Origin: Bryoerythrophyllum caledonicum
Lineage: Eukaryota; Streptophyta; Bryopsida; Pottiales; Pottiaceae
Assembly (NCBI GenBank): GCA_963971425.1
Contig: OZ020516.1
Span: 35,886,199-35,950,198 of the forward strand
Direction: 5' to 3'
Length of the DNA: 64,000 nucleotides
The notes under the pieces were generated by a model. The model had not been told where the DNA came from and did not search any database. It saw only the letters and a program-made list of their open reading frames with translations. A program made the translations under genes and the position numbers. Shown here piece after piece: positions 44,323 through 56,871 of the stretch. Numbering within the stretch: the stretch's first letter is position 1; every line of letters starts with the position of its first letter.

Positions 44323-44695
44323 TCTACAACATCTTCACAACTGGTGAGTCCCAACGTTTACAAAACAACTGGCGATCGGGTGTATTCTGCTCTCGAAAAA
44401 CTGACCCTGGCATGCACTTTCATTGCAAGATCACTATTTTAGTGACATGCACTGTATTCCCTGGAGTCAAGTAGAAACTGAAAGAGTACAAAAACAATTG
44501 TGATCCGTACGTTGGGGAGCAATAAAAACAGGAATCCTAAACCTTGCTGAGGATACCGAAGCCAGAGTTAGCGAGGAAAAAGGTTATACTGTACACTTTT
44601 CACAGGCTGTATGTAACACCGCAATATACCTATGCTGGGTCCGGCTCAGACTATTCCTAAAGCTGCCTTTACAAGCCACTCCCGGGAAGGGGATT
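44323..44695. other. convergent intergenic stretch
   Basis: Separates the two convergent stop codons by about 370 bp. Presumably holds both 3' UTRs. No ORF supported. Confidence 0.5.
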
Positions 44696-45887
44696 CTACT
44701 GCCCCTTCTTGGCGTCGTAATCTTCCATACCTGGGGGCCGAGAGGGTGTGGGAAGGTGAGACCTCCTCTCGATCTCTTCGGCGCGTTTCCTCTCGACCTC
44801 CCTCTCCGCCGCTTCCTTCTCCTTGGCCTTCTCTTCCAAATACACTGCCCGTGACTCGAAGTACTTCTCAAAGGCGCGCGGCAAGAACATGGGGATCAAA
44901 AATACGAATAAATTTATGGTGTAGTAGATCGTGTTTGCCAGTGCCAAGGTTTTCCCAAACCAGAACCATGATTCTTCCTGCGAAAGCAAAGCACGTCACT
45001 CAGCCACCCGTCACACCCCCGGACAACAAGCCACAAGCTATGGATGCTTATGAAGCATGAATCAGGGTAATCCATAAAATGGAACAAAATGTAAACAATG
45101 GTAAGTCTTACACCGAGACACACATCTACACATGGATTCGAATGGATGACGCATTATTATTTCAGAGTTGATTATGAAAATCAGTGTATTCGACGTTTGC
45201 TAATCGAGCCCTGATCTATTGGGGTCTAAAATTCACGACATTTTGGACAAAAGAGAAGAAAATGGGATGGTGCAGATGATGGGAAAGAGAGCTTACGTTG
45301 ACAGTGGGATTTTTGGGCAAATGGCGGGTGAAGAACATCTCCTCGGTCCAGTCGGCGAGGGCGAATAGGCGGCGCGTGTTGTAGAGGATGGGCATGATGG
45401 CGCGTATGGGCAGCGAGAAGAGCTCGAAGCCGCTGACGAGGTTCTCGCTGAGCACCTGGCACGAGAGCAGGAAGAGGTGCGGCGTGGCGGCGCGCACGGC
45501 CTCCTGGTCGTTGCGGGCGAAGCCGCCCAGCACGTAGGAGAGCGGCAGGAACAGCCCGACCACGGTGCCCAGCATGACGTACAGCTGGAAGAGGCGGTTA
45601 CCCCGAAACACCTGCAGCTCCGCGTTCTTGTAGCGCGGGAACACCAACACGGAGATGACCACAGAGTAGATGCTGATGAGCAGCGGGAACAGGATGTCCT
45701 GCAGCGGCACCAGCCCCGACGCCGAGAACACCAAGATGAACGCCATCAGCTGGATCTCAATCACCCGAAACGACCCCATCACGCCCCCCAGCCCTCCGAA
45801 ATCCTCCGCGTTCTCCCGAGCGCCCCCAGGCCGCCCCTGGCCCTCCTTCATGACCCGCGGCCCCGCCGCCAGCGTCGCCCCCGACAT
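44696..45887 (-). CDS. DUF7733-type plant membrane protein, 2 exons, 290 aa
   Basis: Exon 1 is 45887-45297 and exon 2 is 44977-44696; the intron is GT-AG, phase 0. The protein starts with a Gly-rich soluble head (1-37). It then has about six hydrophobic segments, near 41-60, 65-83, 101-120, 134-150, 155-168 and 207-230. A charged helical tail follows (EEKAKEKEAAEREVERKRAE). Motifs AFILVFSASGLVPLQD, YVMLGTVVGLFLPLSYVLGG, SLPIRAIMPILYNTRRLF and LALANTIYYTINLFVFLIP match the land-plant DUF7733 family, whose function is unknown. It is convergent with the EF-hand gene. Length and topology are as expected, so it looks intact. Confidence 0.85.
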
Positions 45888-46450
45888 CGAGCCCCTCCCC
45901 GAAAACCAAAAACCTCACCCACCGCCCACAACGCCAAAAACCGCTAAAAACTTCACCGACACTCAAAAACTCCCGCGTGCGATGTTCTTCTTAGAAACCT
46001 GGGAGCGTTGACAGAAAATGAAGCCGAATTGCTGCATGGGCTTCATAGAAGCGCCACAGTCCATGAAGTGTCGAGGAATCTGTAAAGATGATGAAACAAA
46101 TGGTATCGGCGACTTGGTGGAGGGGTGGTAGCGGCCAAGTGGAAGCTGCAGAGAGGAGAGAGTTGGTGCGGGTGGCTGAACCCGCTGCGATGCTGGGGTT
46201 TAGGGGCGGGGTTTTCCGCCCAGTGTCCTAGGGGCGCGGGTGACCGTGGACGGACGGGGGTGTGACCGTACCCAGCGTAGGAAACGGACGGGCGGGGGGC
46301 TTGGCAGGTGGCTGTGGCGGGAGACAGCAGTGGGTTTGGGGGTGGGATGGGTTTGCATGGGGGCGGCTGACGTGACCGGGGCCTTGACCGGTTCATTGCG
46401 ACTTGGCACCGGTGACCCATTACCGCCCACTTCTGTCCCTTTCTAGATTT
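45888..46450 (-). promoter_or_regulatory. GC-rich upstream region of the DUF7733 gene
   Basis: Strongly GC-rich and CpG-rich up to about 46400, then abruptly AT-rich. Probably promoter and 5' UTR. Open frames here on both strands reflect composition. Confidence 0.45.
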
Positions 46451-46708
46451 CGGGGAGATGTGTAGGCTGCTTTTACATGACTTGACACTGAATTCGTTTC
46501 CTCCCTGAAATCTAGGAGGTATGTAGAAGTGAGCGATATTGGGTGACCAATGAAATTTATGATTGATGTGTTGACATCTTCTATTTTCTTCCTCAAATCT
46601 ATCAAGGGTATATAAGTTAAATAGTCTTGGATGATTGATGAATCCATAAGTGATGTAATGACAATGTGCATTTGCTCTTTAAAAATATCAGAATATAGAA
46701 GTAGTCAA
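46451..46708. other. AT-rich spacer, no gene seen
   Basis: Transition from the gene island to repeats. A segment near 46640-46680 (TGAATCCATAAGTGATGTAATGA) resembles 48302-48330 and may reflect a duplicated target flank. Confidence 0.35.
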
Positions 46709-46725
46709 TATTTGATGGCAATAAA

Positions 46726-48285
46726 AGAAGAAGAACTCCGGTCCTTGAAGGCGGGGGCCGGAGTGAATAAAGTGTTTGTTCGTTCCACCACTAGATCCAT
46801 GTCCATTGGACAAAGGTTTAGTAGTATGGAACTACTCCCCCCTCTCAAGGATATACACTATGTAATCAGTAAGTAGTAACCAGGAACCAAGGACCGACGA
46901 GAGTGACCGGGCTCAATTCCAAGAGATGGCCTATAAAGGTTTAAATGTGTGTTTTTAAAAAGGTTCTAAAGGGTGTTGTATAAAATTTGAAGGAATTATT
47001 GTTTTTAAGTTTTTGTTTATGTAGAAGTATGGACATCGCATGATGGATAGCAATGGTAGTAATTTTTGTGAATGTCTTTTTAATTGGATTAATGGGGATA
47101 TTGAATTTTTTCTCAAGACTTTTCATAGAAGGGATAAAGGTAGTAGCTCTAGCTCCAGTGGCGATGACAATAAAGGGGTCAATTTTCCATCCAAGAGTTG
47201 CTATGTCATTAATAAGTGGTTGGCATTTATTAATTTTGTTTTCAATTGCTTCTAGGAAAAATTTGTTGTAACAATGTTTGAATTCGATAAATTGGATAGT
47301 AAGGTTTATATTTATGTGGTCCGGTGAAGGTCTTTATATGGTAGTCCTTAGACGCATAGTATTTTTGGTTTAAATCTGGCGTTACAATGACATCTTTGGA
47401 TTCCACATGTGCATGGAATCAGCCATGAAGGGACCGTATTTTCTTGTGGATTGTTGATGAAGGTTCCGATGTTCATAAGTATAAAGCACTTGGAATTGTT
47501 TAAGGATACAATTATTTTTTGGATTTCTCATACCGATTTGTTGTACCTTTTGGACAATTAGGGAGTGTATGTGATGGTTTTGGCATTTAAAGAGTACGTG
47601 TAGCCATGTGCCCGGGACTGTGGAGGTGCAAATTAGGCACATTATGGATGAAAATTGTTCTATTTCAAAGAAGAGTTGCTTGTGGGCATTTTACATGTGA
47701 TGTCTCGTACGGAATTTTTTTGTGAATCTACCGTAGGTGAATCTATGGTCCGGCATAAATTAATTAGAAAAGCCCATGCCAAATTAAGTGGAAAATAATT
47801 TTTCGAAAATGCCAAAATTGTAAAAAATGTATATTTACAAATTTTGGCACATGGAGAGATATCAAAGGGGATTAAGGCTTGGAAAAGTCTTCATCCATGG
47901 CATTTCATGCATAAACACTTGGATTTGGAATCCCAAGGTCTTGAGTTCAATCCCCATGTGTGCCAAAGCAAGCCAAATATAGTAGTCTTTGATTTCTTGC
48001 CAAAAATAACATTATTGTTATTTTGAGTGGGAAATGTCATTTTTTCACTTTAATTAATTATTTGGCATTAAAGTGCTGAACCAGAGGTTCACCTACGGTA
48101 TAATCGTTGGATTTTTCTAGAAGTTTGTAGAGAGTTCATGATCAATGTATTTGTTACCGGTCTATTTGTATATGTTAGAGAAGCTTTTTGAAATTAAATC
48201 AAGGTTGTTGATTAGCTCTTGTTTTTTGAGATATTTATCCAAAAATGTGATGGGGCTTTGGTCCGGGGTGTCTTCCATAGAAGAC
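46726..48285 (-). mobile_element. 5'-truncated LINE copy of the 2A/RNase H family
   Basis: Flanks TATTTGATGGCAATAAA (46709-46725) and TATTTGATAACCAATAAA (48286-48303) look like an old target duplication. At 46736-46763 lies the 3' hairpin (CTCCGG with CCGGAG). Minus-strand coding pieces match the C-terminal domain of the full LINE: TWLHVLFKCQNHHIHSLIV (47382-47642) and IAIHHAMSILLHKQKL (46941-47126). It is split by the MITE at 47729-48100. Non-functional. Confidence 0.8.
47729..48100. mobile_element. MITE with tRNA B-box-like interior, copy B
   Basis: Ends TACCGTAGGTGAATCTATGG (left) and TACCGTAGGTGAACCTCTGG (right, minus strand) match copy A at 28904-29274. GGTCTTGAGTTCAATCCCC (47938-47956) is a good tRNA-type B box. 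It sits inside the LINE copy, so it inserted later. No ORF. Confidence 0.75.
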
Positions 48286-48303
48286 TATTTGATAACCAAT
48301 AAA

Positions 48304-50400
48304 TCTATTAGTGACGTAAGAACAACCTACATTTCCATTTCGAAGGGTTTCCATCTTGGTACCATCATGTGTAACTTAGCCAATTCAAGAGGAAAACCTA
48401 AAAGGAGAGATGGTTGAGTGAGCTCCGAAATTTTTGCTTAGGGGAGGAAGGACTTAGTCTCAAAAGCAAGATTGTAGGCACCAAGAGGTGGTTGGCCTTC
48501 ATGAGAGCTTCCCACACATCTTAGATCTGAGAAGGAGAGGCCGGAGAAGCAAACTATGTTGGAAGAGGCTCACAAGGATCAGATTTGGGAATAGAGGAGT
48601 GAACGTAAGATTTGTGTTAGATCTATGATGTGCGTTACCTAAAAAGTTTGGGAGCAAGTGTTGCTACATAGATCAGGCTTGTCTCACGCCACAAGATCTG
48701 CCCCAGATCTGAAGGTTGGATGTACAGATCTGCAGGACTCCTTGTTAGTCACTACATCCTCCGACCTAGATAATTATTTTACATTAGTGCAGAAAGGACG
48801 AGACCAATGCAATTCCAAGAGAGCAACAACTCTCCACAAATCAAGATCCACAACACTGACAACAAGTCACAACGCAATCTAAAGCAACAAGAGCACACGT
48901 CCCAACAACGGAACAAAGAGATCAAACAACCGCGTCTACATCCCTGGAGAACACCGTACTTTGAAGCAACAAGTGCGCACACCTAGATCTCGTAACCAAC
49001 AGACCAAGAAACGCATCATACCCCTATGAGTAACATCAACAATATCCGCTCTTCTTCTCCTTCTCTGTTACCGTAATATATTTGTAGCTTATAGTCCATA
49101 AATCAGCATTCTTTGTCTCAAAATTTTCTTTCATGATATAATCCTACTAACTATACATACCACTAGCAGCAATAACAATAACCTAACCAAATAGAAGATA
49201 ACCTAACCCTAAATCACAATAATTATGTGCACACACATAAAGATCTCCACTTCCGTAGTACAGCGTGGAAGCGCAACACATTTTTTCTAGAAATTTTGCA
49301 GGCCTACGAGAGACACCACGTCAAGCACCCGCTACTCTTCAACTTGCCATGCCCAAGCCAACGCCAGTGCCTACAAACGTCCATCGCCCTGCAATCAACA
49401 CAAAAACCAACAACGACATTATAACACTCGACCAAAACTGCAACCCAGAGGTACAAGGCTACACCTTCACCACGAGCGACTTGAGCTCATTACACACAAA
49501 GTAAGAGCCCAAACTTGAGCTTCTCCCACAAGAAAAAGAGCCTAGGCTTCTTACACACAAAAGAGAGTCCAAACCAAGAACCACAGACATGATCTCCTCA
49601 CACAGGAACAAAAGCTCAGACTCTTTACACAGGAAAGAGAGTCCCAACCAAGAACTAGGGACCTAAGCTCAAAACAACAACAGGAATGCGCCCTTACACA
49701 TCAATCTAAGCTCCTTACATAGAGACCCTCCCCAACACACCGATCCCCAACGACACTTGGGCTACAGACGCAACGACCCTCCCCCGACCCACCCACCCCT
49801 CCTTGCTCAAAGACCTACCCATCCTCACCTACCCCCTAGTCCATTGACCTTCAATACCTTCCACAACCTGCCTCTCAGCAATCTATTTCAGCTCATCGAC
49901 CTACTCCATCGACCTTCTCCCTAACGACCTTCCTCCAACAACATGCATTAGCCCCTACCCTCAGCCAAGATGGATGCCATGGAAATTAAAAACTTCCCCC
50001 TTAAAGGTTGAAAAATTAGTCTCAGTGGCAAGTGAAGGTCTTACCCCCTTAAAAAAAGGTAATTCTCCCACCCCTACCTCGATTTCTGTCCATGACCTTT
50101 CTTCATTTTAACTTTGGTTGGGCTTCTCCACTATGGAAAAGCTTGCTATGGATGTGGGGCAAGAGCCCTTATTTAGTGAGAGAGTGTTAGAGATATGATC
50201 ACATGTGGAGTACCCAAAGAAGAAGCAGAGGAGGCCTTGGGAGCCGTTGAGGCCTATCCCAAGATCCCACAACTTCTAATACTCCTTAGTGCGCAGCAAC
50301 AACATCAAAGGCCAACATTATAATCTTACCTAGGTACCTTTTGATATCCCTACAAACCCTGTGACTTGACTTTCCTATGACTTCCATGTGGCAATTTATT
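48304..50400. other. intergenic stretch, no supported gene
   Basis: Several AGATCTG words cluster at 48520-48740. From 49500 to 49665 there are imperfect repeats of a TTACACA..AAGAGAGTCC..ACCAAGAAC block. Short open frames exist on both strands but none is convincing. Confidence 0.45.
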
Positions 50401-51840
50401 TCAAAGTGCTATAGCATCCCATGTACCATGATGATGTGAAGAAACTTGCTTTAGCCAGACTCGAACACATGAAAATGCCATTAGGCACTAACCTAATCGA
50501 CTCCATTGAAATTTTATGCAAAAGGGTCAAAAAAGAGGGACAAAAGGGTGATTGGTCTGGTATCACCAAATTGCATCTTCTCAAGCCGGAGGTAGATGCT
50601 ATTGCACTCTCCTTCAAGGCACCTGTTACTTCATCTTTGACTTAGATCCTATACAACAGGCCTCCCTAGGAAAAGTTTCCACGCACTGGCACATATGAAT
50701 TTATCAGTGTGAATCAAAAGTGAGACTCTCCAAGGTGTTGCTCATTAACCCTCTTTGAGGATGTGGTGGCAAACAGTTTCTCGAGAAACTCAGAGTTTGA
50801 AATTATTGACGTGCAGAAGGTACATGAGGAATCATATGCATTCATAGTCGTCCCAGCCCCTCAATAGGCCAAAAAATTTGAGTTCCACTAGGTTACTACA
50901 CACCAATGAGGTGATACCAACGCGCACCAATAGCTCTAGAAGTCTCTCTCCTGCTAATAGAGCCAAGAAGTACACACTAACATTTATCCATTTCCTGCTT
51001 TCTATCCTTATGAACGTGATAGAAACCACGGGTGCTATATATTTACCAAATCTTTAGTGCGAAGAATGTAATCTCTCTATGGTTTCACAGGTAGTAGACA
51101 ATGGCAATGCAAATGTGCAATTCCTTAATCCCATTATCTACCGCCAATTCCTACACAAGACCTTCACTATAGGCAACATCAAGTAGAGATTTCTTCCCAC
51201 CGCCGCAGCTTCGACGGTGATGACCCACCCTCCACTGTCTTCTTGGAGAAACAAGATTTCAATGACATCAACAAAGCACACCTAAACACTGTTGTGTCCC
51301 TCCTAAATACCCACATCCTACATGCATTACTAGGTCAAAAATAGCCTCTATTGTAGATACAAGCAACAAAAGATTGCTCGAGGAGCTCTCTACCCTTAGA
51401 AAAGACATCATTAAGAATACAAGGGCCTACATTGATAATCGCACCAATAACTTACATGTAAAACTCTCAATTGCTGAGCAGTTGATGCCTCCGCATTGAT
51501 GGCTATGCAACAAATTACAAGATCACAGCCACCTACAATCCCAGCTCTAGAGATTCACTCAAACTTGGATTGGCCAAGGACTACGGCCAAAGATATCACC
51601 AATTTGGAACCACATGGGTGAACATGGTTGTCACTCCTCTCCTCCACCTTTTCCTACTCTTTCCATGCACTCGTTTGCTCATTGAATTTATAATCTCTTC
51701 CAATGAATTATCTCTTCCTCACTACACATTGCTAGTTTGTAATCTCATGTTTACCGCATTACTACTGCCCACACCCTTCCAACTAGTTGTAAATTTCCAA
51801 ACTTCCAGAGCCATTACTCTCTTTTTGCTTTAACCTTTGC
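50401..51840 (+). pseudogene. degenerate coding region of unknown family
   Basis: A plus-strand piece at 50421-50645 (74 codons, with KLALARLEHMKMPLGTNL and SITKLHLLKPEVD-like content) is followed by further in-frame fragments such as the NKAHLNTVVSLLNTHILHAL stretch near 51270. Stops and frame changes interrupt. It may be the N-terminal ORF of a retroelement, given the LINE segment just downstream. Not recognised. Confidence 0.3.
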
Positions 51841-51959
51841 CTTCACTGCTCGTATGCCACTTTACTCCCCTCTCTATAGCTTACTCTTGCCTCACTATAG
51901 TCTCTATACCTCCCTCTCTAGCTACCTCCTAGTCTAGACACACTCTACACCTCTACTAC

Positions 51960-53374
51960 AACACACCTATGTCAAGATACAAGACGTAGAGACCATATGG
52001 TGTGTATTTGTATCGGTTTTGGGATTCTATCCTCAATATATATAAACGTTGTGACTACATATACCATTATAATATGAATGTCTTTTGGAAAAACACACAT
52101 GGAATACATACACTCAACACCCATACACCCCTACCACATACCAACATTAAAAATACACCTCATACATCCACACACAACACACCAACTCTACTCCCACACA
52201 CACCTCCAAATACTACAACCACTTATCACCCTACACTCATATACATCCTTTTACACATACCTCCCAAAACAACAAACAAAATATCTCACATCACTACAAA
52301 TACACCCCTAACCACAAAACATAACCTTACCACAACTTCCACTCCACTCAAATCAATATTTGAAACTACACCAATGACACACATATGGCAAGACACTCCA
52401 AAAACAAAAACAAACACACATATCAAATCGCTCACTTCCACCACACCCACAAACACATACACTCAAACAACTATAAGCCCACACCTAAACACAACTACAA
52501 CCATAAACACAAGCCACACCACTTATCCTTTCATAAATACACCTATAATTACAAACAACGAATCCACCCCTCCTTTTATCACATCTATAGTCACCATTAG
52601 AGCCACACATACCAAGACAATACAGGATACACAAAAAATTCCAATGCTAACACAAAACCGTCAACCACACCACCCAAGACATAATGGCAACTCCTATACA
52701 AACAAAGCTAAGAAACTTGTAACTCTAGATACATACTATAATGCAGTCAAATTACTAGGCCACCACACCTCTCACTACAAACCCCTTCTCATAAACTCAA
52801 CATAAAACTAATTTAAAAATTACAAACCCCCACGTACAATCCCACCACAATACATATTCAACGATAAGAGTAAAAACTACATATTGCTTCTCTAATGGGG
52901 TACCATCAAAGCCAACCCCGTGCTCATGCCTTACATATTACAAACTTATCCCAAATCCTACAAAAACCTACCTCACACCTACCCTATCTCCAACTATAAT
53001 AATTCCCACCCTCAATACTCTTGCCAATGCAATAATAACAATAGCAATACAAATAAAGTAAACAAACATAGAAAGCCCATCCATAACACCCAACACTACC
53101 TACTATTTCTACTCCCAAACGGAAACCTCATCCACTGAGCATTGTTACTAACACTATGTAGAGACATTGAAACCAATCATGGTCCAATGCCTAATGTCTT
53201 CCACACTCATCCAAAAAAACACAAAAAAATGGCTAATACATATTTTATGCCAAATATAATAAATTTTCATCCAGAATATCAACATCTAGCCTCATCTTTT
53301 GCACCGATATTTAATAATACCCATGTACTACATCAAACATACACCACCTACACGTTTTCCATTTTGTACAACAA

Positions 53375-53407
<33 letters not shown>

Positions 53408-54110
53408 CGCCGATCCTCGCACATTTTCTATGCTTTAATTTCCACCCTTCACCCTTCAATAGACAAATGTAATTACATCATTTGGCCAATATACCACAAA
53501 CACTAACCCAATATATTGGACTAATCTACTACTAAACACCCTCTCTTCCTTACAACCCCCTCGAAAGACATATTGAAACAAAACACCAATGCACCAAATT
53601 CCTAGAAGAAAACCAACACATTTTGCAACACAAAAACTCTCTCTACAACGACTTATATAAGCTCATTCACAGTCAAACCCCACCCCCATTCCTGAAACAA
53701 TACAATTACAATTTCCCTTCTTCGCGAACAATCTTATCCACGAGGCTCTTTGATGCTTTGATCCAATAAATGCACATACACATCCCCCCACCACCCATCC
53801 ACATCCCTCTTCTCCCTCGCACATCGGACATGGAAAATAGAAACACCTACATAACAACATGGAATGCCTCAACATTAAACACTGATCTAATGCATTCAGA
53901 ATCTTGCTTCTCATACTAACACCTCTCCGGCTATAATTGCCATTCAAGAAACCAAACTAACGGCTACATAATCTATAAAATCTATACAAAGAAATTTTCC
54001 TAACTACAAACTTATATTCAACAATACACATGTATTCACACAATGCATGCAACAATGAATGTCATATACACCACCAAGAGGTGGACTTCTTATGCTCATA
54101 GTCTATGTTA
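51960..54110 (+). mobile_element. 5' segment of a second LINE copy, with degenerate 2A motif
   Basis: A 267-codon Thr/His/Asn-rich frame (52002-52805) leads into RDIETNHGPMPN (53163-53186), the counterpart of the 2A motif, with the first Pro of NPGP changed to His. It continues with FHPEYQHLASSFAPIF, parallel to LHPEYQHLASTFSPLL in the first copy. Near 53860-54105 endonuclease pieces appear (AIIAIQETKLTA, then GGLLMLI). Sequence similarity stops at about 54106, so the RT part is missing. It shows what lies upstream of the 2A motif in this family. The true 5' end is not defined. Confidence 0.7.
53373..53406. repeat. AAT microsatellite
   Basis: About eleven AAT/TAA units inside the second LINE segment. 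It encodes an artificial Ile run in one frame. Confidence 0.95.
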
Positions 54111-54810
54111 TTGACTGAAAATACAAACAGTCAAAATCAAGGTATATACTAGAACTTGTAGTAGTGAAAATTTAATAAATCATCAAAATCTTAAATTATT
54201 ATGTATGAAAGTGGTTGACTTGTTGTTAAAAATCATTTTTTTGCTCTAAATACTAGACTTAAATTTGTTGGCAATCTTAATGAAAATAATGTCATGTTTT
54301 CATATAAATATTAATGTCTATTTGAGGTCATCATAATTTTTTTGGAGGTTTTTGAGAAAAGAAAAGCCCAACAAAATGCACTTAGGACAGCATAAGTATT
54401 ATTTTAGAGGTTCAATAAGAAAAAAACAATACTTCCATGAAACTACTGCTTTGCTACATCTTCATAAAAAAATCCAAAATCTTGTAATCAAGATTGACAT
54501 CGAAGCAACGTGCTCAAAGCGGCAAAATTCCTCCAAAGATCATAATGTACTCTAGGAATTAAGTTGGTCACAAATAGTTAGTATTTACTCACATTTACTC
54601 ACATTTACTCAATTTACTCACAGTTACTTGATTTACCCTTATTCATTCAATATACTCACGTTGACAAGTATGAAAGCTCCTCCAAGTTATGATGTAAAAT
54701 GAGGTGAGAATTGAAAGGATTCTGCTCACAAATGATTTTTGAATCTTTCACTGCAAATTGTGGCTTTTGAAAAGAGCGGCTTTTCCCAAGTGTCCCACAA
54801 TTTTGTAGAA
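54111..54810. other. AT-rich stretch, no gene seen
   Basis: Contains short TTTACTCACA repeats at 54585-54625. No coding sequence supported. Confidence 0.5.
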
Positions 54811-55005
54811 AAAGGTTGTGCAAAGATTGAATGGGCGAGTGGGTTTGTAGGGTTCAATAAGAATTATTTTCCATTCTTTAACCCTTTAATCTCGGGCGCA
54901 ATTCTAAAGAGAAAGGTTGTGCAAAGATTGAATGAGCGAGTGGGTTGGTAGGGTTCAATAAGAATTATTTTCTATTCTTTAACCCTTTAATGCCGGGCGG
55001 GTTGT
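54811..55005. repeat. 101-bp tandem duplication
   Basis: 54811-54911 and 54912-55000 are near-identical, both starting AAAGGTTGTGCAAAGATTGA and including CTTTAACCCTTTAAT. The duplication is recent, with only a few changes. Confidence 0.9.
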
Positions 55006-55383
55006 GGCGCGGCCATCAATCTACGAGTGTAGTAGATGATGCTCTTGAAAATCTATTACTCTCATAGAAAATGGATGTGCCATAGTCAGCCTGGCGTTAA
55101 AGGTTATCGTGACACCCCATGTAATTATATGAAAATTGAGAATGGGTGCGAATGGACATTATGCTCCAAAAGACATGACAATCCACTTTTTAAGCCTATT
55201 TATTACCTCCTGAGCTGAAAGATGACCATTTTTAAATTTTTTTAAAAAATCTTGCTTTTCTCATGAAAAAAGCGCCATATTATCCCAGTCATGTGCTGAG
55301 AAATTTAACTTTGTTAGTCATTCCTCCCATAAGTTATACCTCTGATAAGTTACAATTCCACTAAATTATTACCTTAGCTAAGA
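55006..55383. other. spacer, no gene seen
   Basis: No supported feature. Confidence 0.4.
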
Positions 55384-55884
55384 AGAAGAAGAACGCCAAT
55401 ACCCGAAGTAGGGGGCCGGCGTGAATAAAGTGTCTATTCGTTTCACTACCAAGACCATGTCCACCGGACAAGGAATTAGTGAGCTGGAACTACTTCCCCC
55501 TTTCGAGGGTAGACACTATGTAACGAGAAGCCAGGAACCAACCAAACAAACAACCAACCACGAACTAACCAAACAAACAACCAACCACGAACTAACCAAC
55601 TAAACAAATTAGCAACAAAGACCACACAATCAGCCAATCAAGAAGAGTCAAGGTGGCGAAGTATTTTAAGGGGGGTCTTGTGTATCAGGGAGGGCTTGGT
55701 TGTTTTCGATTTTGCGTTTATGTTGTAAAATGGACATGGCATGTTGAATAGTGATGGTGTTAATGTTTTTAAAGGTGGTTTTAATTGTTTCAATGGGTAT
55801 CTTGAAGGCATCCTCTAGTGTTTTCATAGATGGGATTAAGGTGGTGGCACGAGCGCCAGATGTGATTACAATAAGAACATGCAA
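55384..55884 (-). mobile_element. 5'-truncated LINE 3' end
   Basis: Starts with AAG repeats and the hairpin (CGCCAA 55394-55399 against CCGGCG 55416-55421, two outer pairs lost). The minus-strand frame 55666-55884 carries VITSGARATTLIPSMKTLED and TITIQHAMSILQHKRKIENN, matching the C-terminus of the full LINE. A short ACCAACCACGAACTAACC duplication lies at 55550-55600. Confidence 0.8.
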
Positions 55885-56430
55885 TTAAGCAATTATGCAC
55901 TTGGCCTTTTAAAAGTGCACTTAGTGACAACGGCGGCCAATGCGTTGGATCAAATTGAGTTTTTTTTTATTTCCTATTTTTTTATTAAAAAATTTAGGGT
56001 CTCAGAATAATTTTCAATATAACCAAAAATGTTAATTCAATAAGTTTTTTTTGGCACTTTTGACAAATTTGATATGGATCTTGGATAGAATTTGATAAAT
56101 ATTTGATTCATACTCAGTAGTATGTTTTTGGAAAGAAGATTGTCAAGTAACTATACAAAATACGCAATTATGTAAACTAAAACACTGCGCAATGAATGGC
56201 AATTGATTTGAATATATTACATATGGAACATAATACATAAGAAGAAGAAAATCAACATATTGCATATATTCTTGTACTTGGTGATGAAATCAAACAATGG
56301 GAAAAACCTCTCGGATTTATTGGTCAATTGTTACCAAACGCGTTACATAACCTTTGTGGTAGACTACTCTTGCATCTACCCTACATGCCAATCACCATAC
56401 ACCATACATTCATTGTAGTATCCTCCTTTA
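55885..56430. other. AT-rich stretch with a dispersed repeat
   Basis: 55878-55925 matches the reverse complement of 24936-24981. No gene supported. Confidence 0.45.
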
Positions 56431-56745
56431 CTACATATCATTCAAGGCTGCTTGCAACCGCTCATCGTCAATTGCTTCGGTTTGCATTGCAATATATTCT
56501 AGTATGTGAGCCTTAGCCGACTGAAAAATCCGAATCTTGCTTTCAACTTGCGATCCGAATATATTTCGCTTTCGCCTCCGGAAAGCGCCAGCCACTGTTC
56601 TTTCAGGTTCGTCTATCCACGAAAAGACGCATGCCTCTTTCTCTACCCAACTATGGCTCTCACACGTGGGCTCCCAGAATGCATCCATGCAATTTGCATA
56701 TCGTTGTGCGGTGGACCCTGTTCTGTCAACATTTTCTCTTTGCAT
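56431..56745 (-). CDS. 104-codon open frame, unknown
   Basis: Composition is protein-like, with Trp/Cys/Glu-rich segments (SHSWVEKEACVFSWIDEPER) and a basic RRRKRNIFG patch, ending in a helical EAIDDERLQAALNDM. It lies just downstream of the DUF7869-type ORF on the same strand and may belong to the same transposon-derived locus. No family recognised; it may be one exon of a larger gene. Confidence 0.35.
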   Translation of the reverse strand: MQRENVDRTGSTAQRYANCMDAFWEPTCESHSWVEKEACVFSWIDEPERTVAGAFRRRKRNIFGSQVESKIRIFQSAKAHILEYIAMQTEAIDDERLQAALNDM

Positions 56746-56871
56746 GATGGGTCAATATCAACAAACCTTCATCTTATGACTCCTTTGATTTTTCCCATCT
56801 TCAACCACCTTCCCTACATAGAATGGTATACCACCTTCAACCTCAGCTCTATCAACACTTAGGGCTACAAA

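Noticed and set aside
45477-46011. Plus-strand frames of 113-156 codons opposite the DUF7733 gene
   Set aside because: They are antisense shadows in GC-rich DNA; the minus-strand frame has clear membrane segments and family motifs.
47938-47956. A tRNA gene
   Set aside because: Only the B-box-like word is present; no A box, anticodon arm or acceptor stem could be folded.
52078-52600. Separate His/Thr-rich host genes
   Set aside because: They overlap in other frames the N-terminal low-complexity region of the LINE segment and have no independent support.
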